DNA of 64,000 bases from Mesonia oceanica (lineage in GTDB: Bacteria > Bacteroidota > Bacteroidia > Flavobacteriales > Flavobacteriaceae). The notes beneath the pieces are model-generated. The model was not told where the DNA came from and searched no databases. It saw only the letters and a program-made list of their open reading frames with translations. The DNA lies in contig NZ_CABVMM010000010.1 of assembly GCF_902499555.1 (NCBI RefSeq), positions 1 to 64,000 on the forward strand, given 5' to 3'. Shown piece by piece: positions 26,175 through 36,171 of this stretch (position 1 is its first letter; each line of letters begins with the position of its first letter). The position numbers and the translations under genes were made by a program.

Positions 26175-28043
26175 TTATTCCATCTTCGCAGAAAGTTCAA
26201 ACCAACGTTCGGTTTTGTTTTCTATTTCATCTAGAATTTTTTGCAAATTTTGAGATTTTTTATTGATTTCTTCTTCTGAAAGTTCACTTAAGAATTCCTG
26301 CTGTACCTTTTCTTTTTCTTTTTCAAGCTTAGAAATTTCTTTTTCCAAGCGTTTATATTCCTTCTGTTCGTTATAAGTTAATTTCTGATCTTCGTTGGAG
26401 TTTTTCCAGTTGTTCTTTGAGGATGTATCTTTAGTTTCGGTTGGTGGGGTTATTTCTGTAGGCTTACTTTTGTCATAAGCCCTAAAATCTGAATAATTTC
26501 CGGGGAAATCTTCAATGACTCCCGCTCCACGAAATACAAAGAGGTGGTCTACAATTTTATCCATAAAATACCGGTCGTGGGAAACTACAATAAGGCATCC
26601 CGGAAAATCCAATAAAAAATTCTCTAATACATTTAAAGTAACGATGTCTAAATCGTTGGTAGGTTCATCTAGAATTAAAAAATTAGGGTTTTGAATGAGC
26701 ACTGTACATAAGTATAGTCTTTTTCGTTCGCCTCCGCTTAATTTCTCCACATAATCGTATTGTTTTTTACGGTCAAATAAAAAGCGTTCCAAGAGTTGTT
26801 GGGCAGAAATTTGCCGTCCTTTTTTAAGCGGAATATAATCTCCAAATTCCCGAATAACCTCAATTACTTTTTGTCCTTCTTTAATAGGGATCCCCTTTTG
26901 AGTGTAGTAACCAAATTTTACGGTTTCTCCCATCACCAATTTTCCATGATCTGGTTTTAAAGTACTGGTGAGGATGTTTAAAAAGGTCGATTTCCCGGTA
27001 CCATTTTTTCCTATAATTCCTACTCTTTCTCCAGGTTGAAAGTTGTAATTAAACTTATCCAGTAAAATTTTATCTTCAAAACTTTTAGAAACGTTATGGA
27101 GCTCCACAATTTTATTGCCTAAGCGTTCCATGTTAATTTCCAGTTGTACTTCATGTTCTTTTCTACGTTGGGAGGCTTTCGCTTTGATTTCTGTAAAATC
27201 ATCAATTCGCGATTTCGATTTGGAGGTACGAGCTTTGGGCTGGCGCCGCATCCAATCCAATTCCTTTTTATACAATTGTTGCGCTTTATCGGTATTGGTT
27301 TTCTCAATTTCTACTCGCGCTTCTTTTTTATCTAAATAATAACTGTAATTCCCTTTGTAGCTATAAAGTACCCCGTTTTCCAATTCTAAAATTTCATTGC
27401 AGACGCGCTCTAAAAAATAACGATCATGCGTCACCATTAAGAGGGTAATATCTTCCTTTTTAAAGAATTCTTCCAGCCACTCGATCATTTCTAGGTCTAA
27501 ATGGTTGGTGGGTTCATCTAAGATAAGCAGGTCAGGATGATCCAATAAAAGAGTAGCAAGGGCCAAACGCTTTTTTTGTCCACCGGAAAGCAGTTTGACT
27601 CGTTGATCGAGCTTTTCTAATTTTAATTTAGAAAGCACTTGCTTGTAAGTGGTTTCAAAATCCCAGGCTTGTTTGGCTTCCATCAAATCGAAGGCTTTTT
27701 GGAAGTTTTCGGTATCTTCAGGATGTTGTAAGGCTTTCTCATATTGGGCGATCACCTTTAAAATTTCATTTTCTGAAGCAAAAATGGTTTCTTCGACCGT
27801 TAAATTTTCGTCAAGGTCGGGTTCTTGGGAAAGAAAGGAAATCTTTATATTGTTTCGATAATTTATTTCACCTTCATCAGGATGGTCTTGCCCTGATAAG
27901 ATCTTGAGGAGTGAGGTTTTTCCGGTTCCGTTCTTGGCGATAAGTCCTATTTTCTGGCCGGCATTAATACCAAAGGATATATTTTGAAATATAATCCGTT
28001 CCCCATAGGCTTTGGAAATCTGTTCAATAGAAGCGTAGTTCAA
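26175..28043 (-). CDS. ABC-F family ATPase, Uup-like
   Basis: 622 residues with two ABC domains and no membrane part. First domain: Walker A GKNGTGKTSLLK near residue 38, signature LSGGQKKRLAL, Walker B LLILDEPTNHLDLEM. Second: GKNGTGKSTFLN near residue 346, LSGGERKRLYL, FLILDEPTNDLDI. The interdomain linker is Lys/Arg-rich (about 230-300). A C-terminal coiled coil (about 550-622) matches the Uup CTD. ABC-F proteins act on the ribosome in translation control; Uup-type members also affect DNA branch handling. Monocistronic, divergent from the exopolysaccharide locus. Confidence 0.92.
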   Translation of the reverse strand: MNYASIEQISKAYGERIIFQNISFGINAGQKIGLIAKNGTGKTSLLKILSGQDHPDEGEINYRNNIKISFLSQEPDLDENLTVEETIFASENEILKVIAQYEKALQHPEDTENFQKAFDLMEAKQAWDFETTYKQVLSKLKLEKLDQRVKLLSGGQKKRLALATLLLDHPDLLILDEPTNHLDLEMIEWLEEFFKKEDITLLMVTHDRYFLERVCNEILELENGVLYSYKGNYSYYLDKKEARVEIEKTNTDKAQQLYKKELDWMRRQPKARTSKSKSRIDDFTEIKAKASQRRKEHEVQLEINMERLGNKIVELHNVSKSFEDKILLDKFNYNFQPGERVGIIGKNGTGKSTFLNILTSTLKPDHGKLVMGETVKFGYYTQKGIPIKEGQKVIEVIREFGDYIPLKKGRQISAQQLLERFLFDRKKQYDYVEKLSGGERKRLYLCTVLIQNPNFLILDEPTNDLDIVTLNVLENFLLDFPGCLIVVSHDRYFMDKIVDHLFVFRGAGVIEDFPGNYSDFRAYDKSKPTEITPPTETKDTSSKNNWKNSNEDQKLTYNEQKEYKRLEKEISKLEKEKEKVQQEFLSELSEEEINKKSQNLQKILDEIENKTERWFELSAKME

Positions 28044-28120
28044 TTTCTTAATTTTTGTACAAAATAACGGGAAATAGTTGACTTACGGAAAGCGAAGTTT
28101 TTTTATTTGTATTGAAAAAC

Positions 28121-28128
28121 TATATTTG
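28121..28128 (+). promoter_or_regulatory. candidate -7 element of the exopolysaccharide locus
   Basis: TATATTTG, a full TAnnTTTG match, 26 bases before the wza start. The -33 side is only a T-run. It would drive wza, wzc and possibly the following genes. Confidence 0.5.
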
Positions 28129-28154
28129 TTGTTCATTCTTAGAGTGGTTAGTCG

Positions 28155-28952
28155 ATGAAAAATAATTGTTTCTTGTTGTTATTAGTGTTGATAATTGCTT
28201 GCAGCTCCTGTATTAGTACAGAGAAACTTACCTACCTGCAACAACACGGCCAACAATTGGATAGTCTCATCGCCGTACAACGGGTACAAAAACCCTACCG
28301 AGTGCAGGTAAACGATCTGCTGAGTATTCGTATTAAAGCCTTGGACCAAGAATTGGTGGGAATGTTTAACCCTATTGATGAAGGCAATCCCAATGCGACC
28401 GGGGAACAGCGATTGTATTATGATGGTTTTCGAGTAGATCCGCATGGGAATATTCGTATCCCTACTATTGGAGAAATGAATGTCTTGGGCTATACTACCG
28501 AAGAAATTCGTAAAAAAATTGAAGCGAAGTTATTGAAAGATTACTTTCGGGAAGAGGCCAATATTTTTGTTACTGTCAAGTTAGCGGGAATCCGCTATAC
28601 CACTATTGGTGAAATAGGAGCTGGTAGCCAAGTGATTTATAAAGATGAAGTGAGTATAATGGAAGCTATTGCCAATGCCGGAGATATCAAGATGACCGGA
28701 GATAGGACAGATGTGATGATTTTGCGCCAGTATCCAGGCGGACATAAAGTTCACCATATTGATTTAACCGATATTGATGCGGTTCAATCCCCTTATTACT
28801 ATATCCAACCCAACGATTTGATTATGGTGAAACCTTTACCCCAAAAATCGTTAGGTACCGGAGAAACTGGGTTATCAACTTTTACCACTATAGCATCTGT
28901 AGTGGGACTTATTACTTCCTTAGTATTACTTTCAACACGAGTAAATAGATAG
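28155..28952 (+). CDS. wza: polysaccharide export lipoprotein, Wza/GfcE-like
   Basis: 265 residues. N-terminal lipoprotein signal with Cys16 (LIIAC) or Cys19 (SSC) as lipid anchor. The Poly_export domain (PYRVQVNDLLSIRIKAL) starts near residue 47 and a SLBB-like beta-grasp domain follows (IRYTTIGEIGAG). A hydrophobic segment near the C-terminus (TTIASVVGLITSLVLL) is typical of Bacteroidota members. It forms the outer-membrane/periplasmic export channel. Four bases before wzc. Confidence 0.93.
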   Translation: MKNNCFLLLLVLIIACSSCISTEKLTYLQQHGQQLDSLIAVQRVQKPYRVQVNDLLSIRIKALDQELVGMFNPIDEGNPNATGEQRLYYDGFRVDPHGNIRIPTIGEMNVLGYTTEEIRKKIEAKLLKDYFREEANIFVTVKLAGIRYTTIGEIGAGSQVIYKDEVSIMEAIANAGDIKMTGDRTDVMILRQYPGGHKVHHIDLTDIDAVQSPYYYIQPNDLIMVKPLPQKSLGTGETGLSTFTTIASVVGLITSLVLLSTRVNR

Positions 28953-28956
28953 GTTT

Positions 28957-31410
28957 ATGGAAGAAGAATTTGATAAACAAGATCCCAGTCTAAGTTTTGA
29001 TTTTAAAGGTTTTTTGCTACGTATACTTAGTTATTGGTACCTCTTTGTGATTAGTGTACTTATAGGATTAGGGGTTGCTTATTATATCAATGTCCGTAAA
29101 TTACCGGTATATCAACTCAGTTCGTTGATTAGCATTAAAGACGATCAAAATCCTTTTTTTACTTCCAATACCAGTTTAACCTTTAATTGGGGGGGCATTT
29201 CCGATAAAGTGAATACTGCCGTGACCACTCTAAAGACCCGCTCCCATAACGAAAAGGTTGTGGAAGAACTACAATTTTATATCCAATACTTAAAACAGGG
29301 AGAATACCAAAAAGTGGATGTATACGGCCAATCCCCATTTAAAGTGACCATCGATAGTCTTAAAGGACAGGTCTTGGATACTCCTATAGGGATTCGCTTT
29401 TTAGATGCGCAAAATTTCGAGCTATTTTTACAATTAGAAGAAGCTCCGGAAACCCGGAAAGCCATGGTTTATGCCGATCAAACGACTTATCAGGTACCTT
29501 TACCAAAGCAGCTTAAGAAAACTTATCGATTGGGTGAGGAAATTGATTTACCGTTCTTTTCAGGAAAGGTAATACCTGCCAACCGTACGCCTCAGGTTGG
29601 GGAAGTGTATTATGTTGAGTTTTTAAACTTTGATTCCGTCGTTAAGCAATATCAGACGATAAGGGTTAATAACCAATCAAAAAATTCCTCGGTTTTGGAG
29701 CTTTCCTTGATGGATAATAATAAAAAGAAAATTGTTGACTATTTAAATACTACCGCACAGGTTCTTAGTCGGGATATGCTCCATCGGAAAAACCTCTTCG
29801 CTACTAAAACTATTCGCTTTATCGATAGTAGTTTAGCCGTTAAAGCTAGAGAATTGGAAGGGGTAGAGGAAGAGATGAACAAGTTTCGGCAAGAAAATCG
29901 AATTTTAGACTTAACTGAAGAAAGCTCTAGCTTAAAAGGACAGTTGAATGTTTTAGATGTAGAAGAACGGGACTTGCAACGTCGCTTAGATTATTACCAG
30001 ATCCTTGAGGAGTATTTACGCTCCCGATCCGATTATTCAAATGTACCGGCACCTTCCGTTTCTGGAATAGACGAGCCAAGTATAACAACTGCTGTTTCTA
30101 AAATTATCGCACTTTCAGAACAGAGGAGTTCCTATAAATATTCGGTCAAAGAAGATTTTCCCGCTTATGCAGATATCGATCGTCAAATCGACGCTACTAA
30201 AACGGTTTTATTGGAAAATATCGAAAGTTCTAAAAAAATTATTCAACGTCAACTTAATCAAATCCGACAGGAAATCGCAAAATTAGAAAGCCAAGCAGGT
30301 AGTTTGCCTAAGGAACAACAAGATTTATTAAAAATACAACGTCGCTATGAGATTAGTGAACAAACCTATCAATTATTTTTGAGTAAGCGTAATGAAGCCG
30401 GTTTGGTAAAGGCCGCTAATGTTAGCGATGTTCAAGTAATCGATCGAGCCAAAGATACCGGAGGGTACAAAATAGGTCCGAATACTGGCTTAAACTATGC
30501 GTTGGCTATTATTTTTGGACTAAGCGTACCTTTGGTCTTTGTCTTTTTGTTGGTCTTTTTAGATAATAAAATCAATACCCTGAAAGATTTGGAGCGGCTT
30601 TCGCCTATTCCTATCTTAGGGATTATCGGGAAAAGTAAGCAAAAAAGCAATTTAGTGATCTATAACCAGCCTAAATCATCCATTGCAGAAAGTTTCCGAG
30701 GTTTACGCGCAAGTTTGCAGTTTATTTACCGAAAAAAGGAAATTCAAGGAACCAAGACCGTATTGATTACCTCTTCGGTAAGTGGGGAAGGAAAAACTTT
30801 TTGTTCGATGAACCTAGCTTCGGTTTTTGCCATAAGTGGTAAAAAAACCATTTTATTGGGATTAGATCTTCGGAGGCCTAAAATTTTTAATGATTTTGAG
30901 ATCAGTAATTCGGTAGGAATAGTGGACTATTTGGTGGAGCGGAAAACATTAACTGAAGTTATTCAGCCTACCAATTATCAAAATTTGGATATAATTACCG
31001 CCGGGGCTGTCCCACCGAACCCTTCAGAACTCTTGATGGGAGAGGGTATGGAGAAGTTAATGGAAGAACTGAAAAAGGACTATGATTATATCATTATGGA
31101 TACCCCTCCTGTAGGCTTAGTCGCCGATGCCTTAAACCTCACTCGTTATGCCGATGCCAATTTATACATAACACGTCAAAATTATACCCAAGAGGGCATG
31201 CTCAAGATGATTAATGAAAAATATGCCAAAGGGGAAGTGAAAAATATTAGTTTAGTTCTTAATTATTTTCAACAAAAGGCCAAATATGGCTATGGTTATG
31301 GTTATGGCTATGGCTATGGTTATGGGGCTTACGGAAATAGCTATCATGAAGAAGACCCCAAAGCTTCTTGGATGAAACGTCTATTTAAAAAAAGAGATAA
31401 AAATACTTAA
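28957..31410 (+). CDS. wzc: Wzc-like polysaccharide co-polymerase with tyrosine kinase domain
   Basis: 817 residues. Membrane helices at about 24-45 and 511-532 flank a large periplasmic, coiled-coil-rich Wzz/GNVR region. The cytoplasmic kinase has Walker A SGEGKTF near 607, Walker A' LLGLDLRRPK near 632 and Walker B YIIMDTPP near 710. The C-terminus carries a Tyr cluster (six YG repeats then AYG, about 775-791) for autophosphorylation. Wzc controls chain length and export with Wza. The YG tail is encoded by TATGGN hexamer repeats (about 31286-31325). Confidence 0.95.
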   Translation: MEEEFDKQDPSLSFDFKGFLLRILSYWYLFVISVLIGLGVAYYINVRKLPVYQLSSLISIKDDQNPFFTSNTSLTFNWGGISDKVNTAVTTLKTRSHNEKVVEELQFYIQYLKQGEYQKVDVYGQSPFKVTIDSLKGQVLDTPIGIRFLDAQNFELFLQLEEAPETRKAMVYADQTTYQVPLPKQLKKTYRLGEEIDLPFFSGKVIPANRTPQVGEVYYVEFLNFDSVVKQYQTIRVNNQSKNSSVLELSLMDNNKKKIVDYLNTTAQVLSRDMLHRKNLFATKTIRFIDSSLAVKARELEGVEEEMNKFRQENRILDLTEESSSLKGQLNVLDVEERDLQRRLDYYQILEEYLRSRSDYSNVPAPSVSGIDEPSITTAVSKIIALSEQRSSYKYSVKEDFPAYADIDRQIDATKTVLLENIESSKKIIQRQLNQIRQEIAKLESQAGSLPKEQQDLLKIQRRYEISEQTYQLFLSKRNEAGLVKAANVSDVQVIDRAKDTGGYKIGPNTGLNYALAIIFGLSVPLVFVFLLVFLDNKINTLKDLERLSPIPILGIIGKSKQKSNLVIYNQPKSSIAESFRGLRASLQFIYRKKEIQGTKTVLITSSVSGEGKTFCSMNLASVFAISGKKTILLGLDLRRPKIFNDFEISNSVGIVDYLVERKTLTEVIQPTNYQNLDIITAGAVPPNPSELLMGEGMEKLMEELKKDYDYIIMDTPPVGLVADALNLTRYADANLYITRQNYTQEGMLKMINEKYAKGEVKNISLVLNYFQQKAKYGYGYGYGYGYGYGAYGNSYHEEDPKASWMKRLFKKRDKNT

Positions 31411-31504
31411 AGAGCTTAAAATAGGTGTAACTGGCTTAGCATATTTCAATGTTTTTGGATCAAAACAAATTTCTTTCTTTAACTTGGTAAAGTAATAAAA
31501 AAGT

Positions 31505-32362
31505 ATGAGTGAGCACGGAAAATGGCTATATGAAATTACGCCACATAAAAAGCTTATCGATCTCAACCTGAAGGAAATTTGGAGGTATCGGGATTTATTG
31601 CTCTTGTTTGTCAAAAGAGATATTGTCACTGTATATAAGCAAACCATTTTGGGGCCCCTATGGTTTTTTATTCAGCCGCTTTTTACCTCAGTGATCTTTA
31701 CTTTGGTCTTTAACAATGTGGGAGGAATTACTACTGGGGGAATTCCCAGTTTTTTGTTTAATCTAGCGGGAATTACAGCTTGGAATTATTTTAGGGAGTG
31801 TTTGACGAAAACCTCGAATGTGTTTACAGGAAATGCCAATATTTTTGGAAAGGTTTATTTTCCTCGGGCAGTGATGCCTTTATCTATCACAATTTCTAAT
31901 CTATTAAAGTTTGGCATTCAACTTCTGATTTTTATTGGCTTTTATGTGTACTATCTAGCGATAGGAAAAGAGGTACAGCCCAACGGGAATTTGATCTTGT
32001 TTCCAGTCTATGTGTTGATGATGGCGCTAATGGGTTTAGGTTTAGGGATGACAATTTCGGCTTTTACCACCAAATACAGGGATTTAACGGTTTTGGTGAC
32101 CTTTGCCGTACAGTTGCTGATGTATGTTTCAGCGGTTCCTTTTCCGCTGAGTACAGCTAAAGAAAAATTGCCCCATTTTGTTTGGGTATTTGAATATAAT
32201 CCCATTACTCAGATTATCGAAGGCTTTCGTTATATGACGTTAGATTTTGGAACTTTCACTTGGGGAGGGTTTTTTTATGCTTTGGTTTTCTCTGTAGTGA
32301 TTTTCTTAATTGGTTTAGTGATTTTTAACCGTACGGAGAAGAATTTTATTGATACAGTTTAG
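31505..32362 (+). CDS. wzm: ABC-2 type polysaccharide export permease, Wzm-like
   Basis: 285 residues with six membrane helices of the ABC2_membrane family (TagG/KpsM/Wzm). The N-terminal cytoplasmic KLIDLNLKEIWRYRDLLLLFVKRDIVTVYKQ and LGPLWFFIQPL are the characteristic lead-in. It forms the channel for lipid-linked glycans with the ATPase encoded at 32558. The spacer between them holds a copy of an intergenic repeat. Confidence 0.93.
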   Translation: MSEHGKWLYEITPHKKLIDLNLKEIWRYRDLLLLFVKRDIVTVYKQTILGPLWFFIQPLFTSVIFTLVFNNVGGITTGGIPSFLFNLAGITAWNYFRECLTKTSNVFTGNANIFGKVYFPRAVMPLSITISNLLKFGIQLLIFIGFYVYYLAIGKEVQPNGNLILFPVYVLMMALMGLGLGMTISAFTTKYRDLTVLVTFAVQLLMYVSAVPFPLSTAKEKLPHFVWVFEYNPITQIIEGFRYMTLDFGTFTWGGFFYALVFSVVIFLIGLVIFNRTEKNFIDTV

Positions 32363-32425
32363 AGTAGTACGTGAGTTGTTGAGTGTAAGTTTTTAAAATT
32401 TAAAGTTAATAAATTATATAAAGTT

Positions 32426-32483
32426 TCTTCGAGTGATTTTAGGGAAACGATAGCGAAACTAAAATTATATCGACATATATAAG
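32426..32483. repeat. interspersed intergenic repeat, copy A
   Basis: About 58 bases (CTTCGAGTGATTTTAGGGAA onward, ending in ATTATATCGA) resembling 46831-46890. Both lie in non-coding spacers of the exopolysaccharide locus. Confidence 0.6.
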
Positions 32484-32557
32484 AACTATTTTTTTGTTTC
32501 TTTGGTAAGAAACTATACAGAAGTAAAAGAAAAAAGAACGAATAATTAGCAGGATTG

Positions 32558-33829
32558 ATGAGTGAAGTTATTCTTAAAGCAGAAAATATCAGTAAGCAAT
32601 ACCGATTGGGTGTTGTTGGTACAGGCACTATTTCCCATGACCTGAACCGCTTCTGGCATAAAATAAGAAGAAAAGAAGATCCTTATACTAAAGTAGGGGC
32701 GGTTAATGATCGCAGTAGCCAAGCGAAAGAGGAATATGTTTGGGCACTACGCGATATTAATTTTGAGGTAAAAAAAGGGGAAGTGCTGGGCATCATCGGG
32801 AAAAATGGTGCCGGTAAATCTACCTTACTTAAAATTTTATCCCGAGTAACTGGACCAACCATGGGAAGTATTAAAACCAAAGGTCGTATAGCCTCTTTGT
32901 TAGAGGTGGGGACCGGTTTTCATCCAGAACTGACGGGACGGGAAAATATTTATTTAAATGGTGCTATTTTAGGGATGACCAAAGCCGAGGTGAATGCAAA
33001 GATCGATGAGATCATCGAATTTTCCGGTTGTACGATGTATGTAGATACCCCTGTTAAACGTTATAGTAGTGGGATGCGGGTACGTTTAGCGTTTGCGGTA
33101 GCTGCCCATTTAGAACCTGAAATTTTAGTAATCGATGAAGTTTTGGCCGTAGGCGATGCCGAGTTTCAAAAAAAAGCCATTGGGAAGATGCAGGACATTT
33201 CTCAAGGAGAAGGAAGAACGGTGCTGTTTGTGAGTCATAATATGGCAGCCGTGAAAAGTTTATGTACTCGAGCTATCGTATTGGAAAACGGTACAACTGT
33301 TTTTGAAGGTAGTACTGATCAAGCCGTTAATTTTTACCTAAACTTAGATAATGCGGAAGGGAGTACATCGCTGAGATATTTTGATCAAGAATATTTTGAG
33401 AAGCAATCTTTTAAAATTGATTATGTTGGGATAAAAGCTGAAACTAAAAATTACAAAGAACCAATTACAAGGGAAGATAGACTAGTCTTGGAAACATCAA
33501 TAAATAAAGAAACTAATGAAGAAATAGTCGTGGTTTTTCGTTTTAAAGATGGAGATGGAAATTTTATTTTTGTGAATAACTCTAATATGGGTAATGTCGA
33601 TATGAGTTTTACAGGCACAAAAAAAACACAAATGTTATTACCCGATTTTTTCTTTAACGAAGGTAATTTTAGTATCGATTTAATGATTACTAATGGAAGA
33701 AAAGCTTTGTTTTTAGAGCCTGATGCTATTCAATTCACTATTATACAAGAGGAAAAATCTTTAGGGCAATGGATGGGGAAATCTCCCGGAGTATTAAAAC
33801 CAAAATTTACTTGGAATGCTGAAGATTAA
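32558..33829 (+). CDS. wzt: polysaccharide ABC transporter ATPase with C-terminal glycan-binding domain, Wzt-like
   Basis: 423 residues from the ATG at 32558, with AGGATTG just before (a TTG at 32555 is less likely). Walker A GKNGAGKST near 80, signature YSSGMRVRLAF near 169, Walker B ILVIDEVLAVGD near 190. Residues about 265-423 form a beta-rich Wzt_C domain, which in characterised systems recognises a terminal modification of the finished chain before export. With the permease it pushes lipid-linked polysaccharide across the inner membrane. The 3' end overlaps the next gene by 14 bases. Confidence 0.94.
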   Translation: MSEVILKAENISKQYRLGVVGTGTISHDLNRFWHKIRRKEDPYTKVGAVNDRSSQAKEEYVWALRDINFEVKKGEVLGIIGKNGAGKSTLLKILSRVTGPTMGSIKTKGRIASLLEVGTGFHPELTGRENIYLNGAILGMTKAEVNAKIDEIIEFSGCTMYVDTPVKRYSSGMRVRLAFAVAAHLEPEILVIDEVLAVGDAEFQKKAIGKMQDISQGEGRTVLFVSHNMAAVKSLCTRAIVLENGTTVFEGSTDQAVNFYLNLDNAEGSTSLRYFDQEYFEKQSFKIDYVGIKAETKNYKEPITREDRLVLETSINKETNEEIVVVFRFKDGDGNFIFVNNSNMGNVDMSFTGTKKTQMLLPDFFFNEGNFSIDLMITNGRKALFLEPDAIQFTIIQEEKSLGQWMGKSPGVLKPKFTWNAED

Positions 33830-34451
33830 TAGAGGAAAAAATAAAATTTTTTGTATAGGTCGTAATAAAACAGGAACGACAAGTTTAGAACAAGCCTTAA
33901 AAGAATTCGGCTATAAGTTGGGTAATCAAAAAGAAGCAGAATTATTGATCAAGTATTATAAAGATTATAATTGGAAGCCTATTATTAGATATTGTAAAAA
34001 ATATGAAGCATTTCAAGATGTACCATTTTCTTGGCCATACACCTGGTTAATTCTGCATCAACATTTTCCTAATGCAAAGTTTATTTTAACTTATCGAGAA
34101 GAAGAAGCATGGTATAAATCTTTAACGAGCTTTCATTCAAAATTGTTTGCAGACGGAAATAGAATTCCTAATAAAGAAGATCTTCAAAATGCAATGTATC
34201 GTTATAAAGGTTTTATGTGGGAAGCCAATAGGGTTAATTATAAAACTCCTGAAAATGATCCATATAATAAAACATTATTGATTACGCATTATAAACGCCA
34301 CAATGAAGATATATTACATTATTTCAAAGGTTCTCAAGATTTTTTAGCTTTAGATATTTCCCAACCTAATAGTTATCATCAATTGTGTGAATTTTTGGAA
34401 AAGAAACCTTTGCATGAAACTTTTCCTCATTTAAATAAAACTAACTCTTGA
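33816..34451 (+). CDS. sulfotransferase-like protein (Sulfotransfer_4-like)
   Basis: 211 residues. The 5'-phosphosulfate loop is seen as GRNKTGTTSLEQALKEFGY (about 15-33), a form typical of the Sulfotransfer_4 group, and FPNAKFILTYREEEAWYKSL near 90 fits the 3'-phosphate site (a Tyr-Arg in place of Ser-x-x-Arg). Such enzymes transfer sulfate from PAPS to sugar hydroxyls. First of four sulfotransferase-like genes in the locus, overlapping wzt by 14 bases and the aminotransferase by 4 bases. Confidence 0.75.
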   Translation: MLKINRGKNKIFCIGRNKTGTTSLEQALKEFGYKLGNQKEAELLIKYYKDYNWKPIIRYCKKYEAFQDVPFSWPYTWLILHQHFPNAKFILTYREEEAWYKSLTSFHSKLFADGNRIPNKEDLQNAMYRYKGFMWEANRVNYKTPENDPYNKTLLITHYKRHNEDILHYFKGSQDFLALDISQPNSYHQLCEFLEKKPLHETFPHLNKTNS

Positions 34452-35530
34452 TGATAAACGTTACCCAAACCTTTTTACCTCCCCAACAAGAATACCAAGC
34501 GATTTTAAAAAAGGTGTGGGATACTGCTTGGTTAACCAATAGGGGGCAATTGGTAATTGAGTTAGAAGAAAAGCTACAAAATTATCTTGGTTCAAACCGA
34601 TTATTAGCAACTACGAACGGTACTTTACCTTTACAGATCGCACTAAAGATATTAGCTAAAGAAGGAGAAGTAATTACCACTCCTTTCTCTTATGTAGCGA
34701 CTACTTCCAGTATTGTTTGGGAAAATTGCACCCCAGTTTTCGTGGATATTGATCCGGGACATCTTACAATTGATGAAAATAAAATTGAAGCAGCTATTAC
34801 CCCTGATACTACAGCTATTTTAGCTACTCATATTTTTGGAAATCCTTGTGCGGTGGAAGAAATTCAAAGAATTGCTCAAAAACACCAATTGGCGGTTATT
34901 TATGATGCAGCTCATGGTTTTGGGGTAAAGTATAAAAATAAGTCTTTATTTAATTATGGGGATGTAAGTACTTGTAGTTTTCATGCCACCAAACTTTTTC
35001 ATACCGGTGAAGGCGGTGCTTTATTCTGTAAAGATAAAGAGTTAATGCACCAATTGTATTACCATCATAATTTTGGACATAACGGGCCAGAATCCTTTTA
35101 CGGTCTGGGTATCAACGCAAAAATGAGTGAATTGCAAGCTGCTATGGGCTTGGCTGTTTTACCTTATATGGAAGAAATTTTAGTAAAGCGAAAATCCATA
35201 GTAAAAGGCTATGATAACTCATTGGATTTCAACTATATTAAAAAGATAAAAATAAGGAAAGGAACCGAGTGGAATTACAGTTATTATCCAGTAATTTTCG
35301 AAAAGGAAGAACAATTATTAAAAGTTCAGACGGCATTAAATTCAAAAGAAATTTATCCCCGACGCTATTTTTATCCAAGCCTTAATCATTTACCGTATGT
35401 TAAAGACATAGAAATGCCCGTGTCGGAAAATATCTCAAAAAATATTTTATGTCTTCCTTTATCATCTTCTATTGAGAATAGTACTATAGAATTAATAGTC
35501 CAAACCATTAATCAATCCTTATCATGTTAG
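34448..35530 (+). CDS. DegT/DnrJ/EryC1 family sugar aminotransferase
   Basis: 360 residues, PLP fold type I. The PLP-binding region reads CSFHATKLFHTGEGGAL with the Lys near residue 182. It transfers an amino group to a keto-sugar nucleotide to form an amino-deoxy sugar. The acetyltransferase encoded next (overlap 7 bases) would then acetylate it. No nucleotide-sugar dehydratase lies in the window, so the keto substrate must be made elsewhere. Confidence 0.9.
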   Translation: MMINVTQTFLPPQQEYQAILKKVWDTAWLTNRGQLVIELEEKLQNYLGSNRLLATTNGTLPLQIALKILAKEGEVITTPFSYVATTSSIVWENCTPVFVDIDPGHLTIDENKIEAAITPDTTAILATHIFGNPCAVEEIQRIAQKHQLAVIYDAAHGFGVKYKNKSLFNYGDVSTCSFHATKLFHTGEGGALFCKDKELMHQLYYHHNFGHNGPESFYGLGINAKMSELQAAMGLAVLPYMEEILVKRKSIVKGYDNSLDFNYIKKIKIRKGTEWNYSYYPVIFEKEEQLLKVQTALNSKEIYPRRYFYPSLNHLPYVKDIEMPVSENISKNILCLPLSSSIENSTIELIVQTINQSLSC

Positions 35531-36171
35531 TAGTAGGAGCAAAGAGTATGGCCAAAGAATTACTTGGCTTGTTAATAGATAATCATGACGCTAATAATTT
35601 AAACATCGCTTTTTTTGATAATATAAATAAAGATATTCCTCCGAAGCTTTATGATAAATTTGATGTTATTACTAATTATCAAGAAGCTCAAGAATATTTA
35701 AAAATTAATCCAAAATTTACGCTCGGTATAGGAAACCCAGAGTTAAGAAGAAAAATGTTTGAAAAATTTAAATCTTTAGGCGGTCAGTTTACTTCAGTCA
35801 TTTCCAAACAAAGTATAATTAGTGATTTCGGTACGACGATTGGGGAGGGGGCACTTATTATGCCGGGAGTAGTCATCACGAATGATGTGAAAATTGGTAA
35901 AGGTGTATTAATTAATATCAATACAAGTATAAGTCATGATGCTGAAATTGGTGATTTTTCTGAAATAGCATGTGGAGTCGTCATTCCGGGAAGATGTAAA
36001 TTGGGGGAAGAAGTTTTTATAGGTTCTAATGCGACCATCAATCCAGATATAAAGATAGGTGCTGGAGCCATAATAGGATCGGGTGCGGTAGTAGTAAAAG
36101 ATGTTCCGGAAAATGCTGTAATGATTGGAAACCCTGCTAGAATTTTAAAATACAGTAAAGATGAAGGATAA
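35524..36171 (+). CDS. PglD/NeuD-like sugar O/N-acetyltransferase
   Basis: 215 residues. N-terminal Rossmann-like half (LLVVGAKSMAKELLGLL type start, residues 1-85), then a left-handed beta-helix of hexapeptide repeats (about 95-200: IGEGALIMPGVVI, IGKGVLININ, IGDFSEIACGVVI, IGSGAVV). The family (PglD, NeuD, VioB) acetylates amino sugars using acetyl-CoA. It directly follows the aminotransferase, so the two likely act in sequence. Confidence 0.88.
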   Translation: MLVVGAKSMAKELLGLLIDNHDANNLNIAFFDNINKDIPPKLYDKFDVITNYQEAQEYLKINPKFTLGIGNPELRRKMFEKFKSLGGQFTSVISKQSIISDFGTTIGEGALIMPGVVITNDVKIGKGVLININTSISHDAEIGDFSEIACGVVIPGRCKLGEEVFIGSNATINPDIKIGAGAIIGSGAVVVKDVPENAVMIGNPARILKYSKDEG

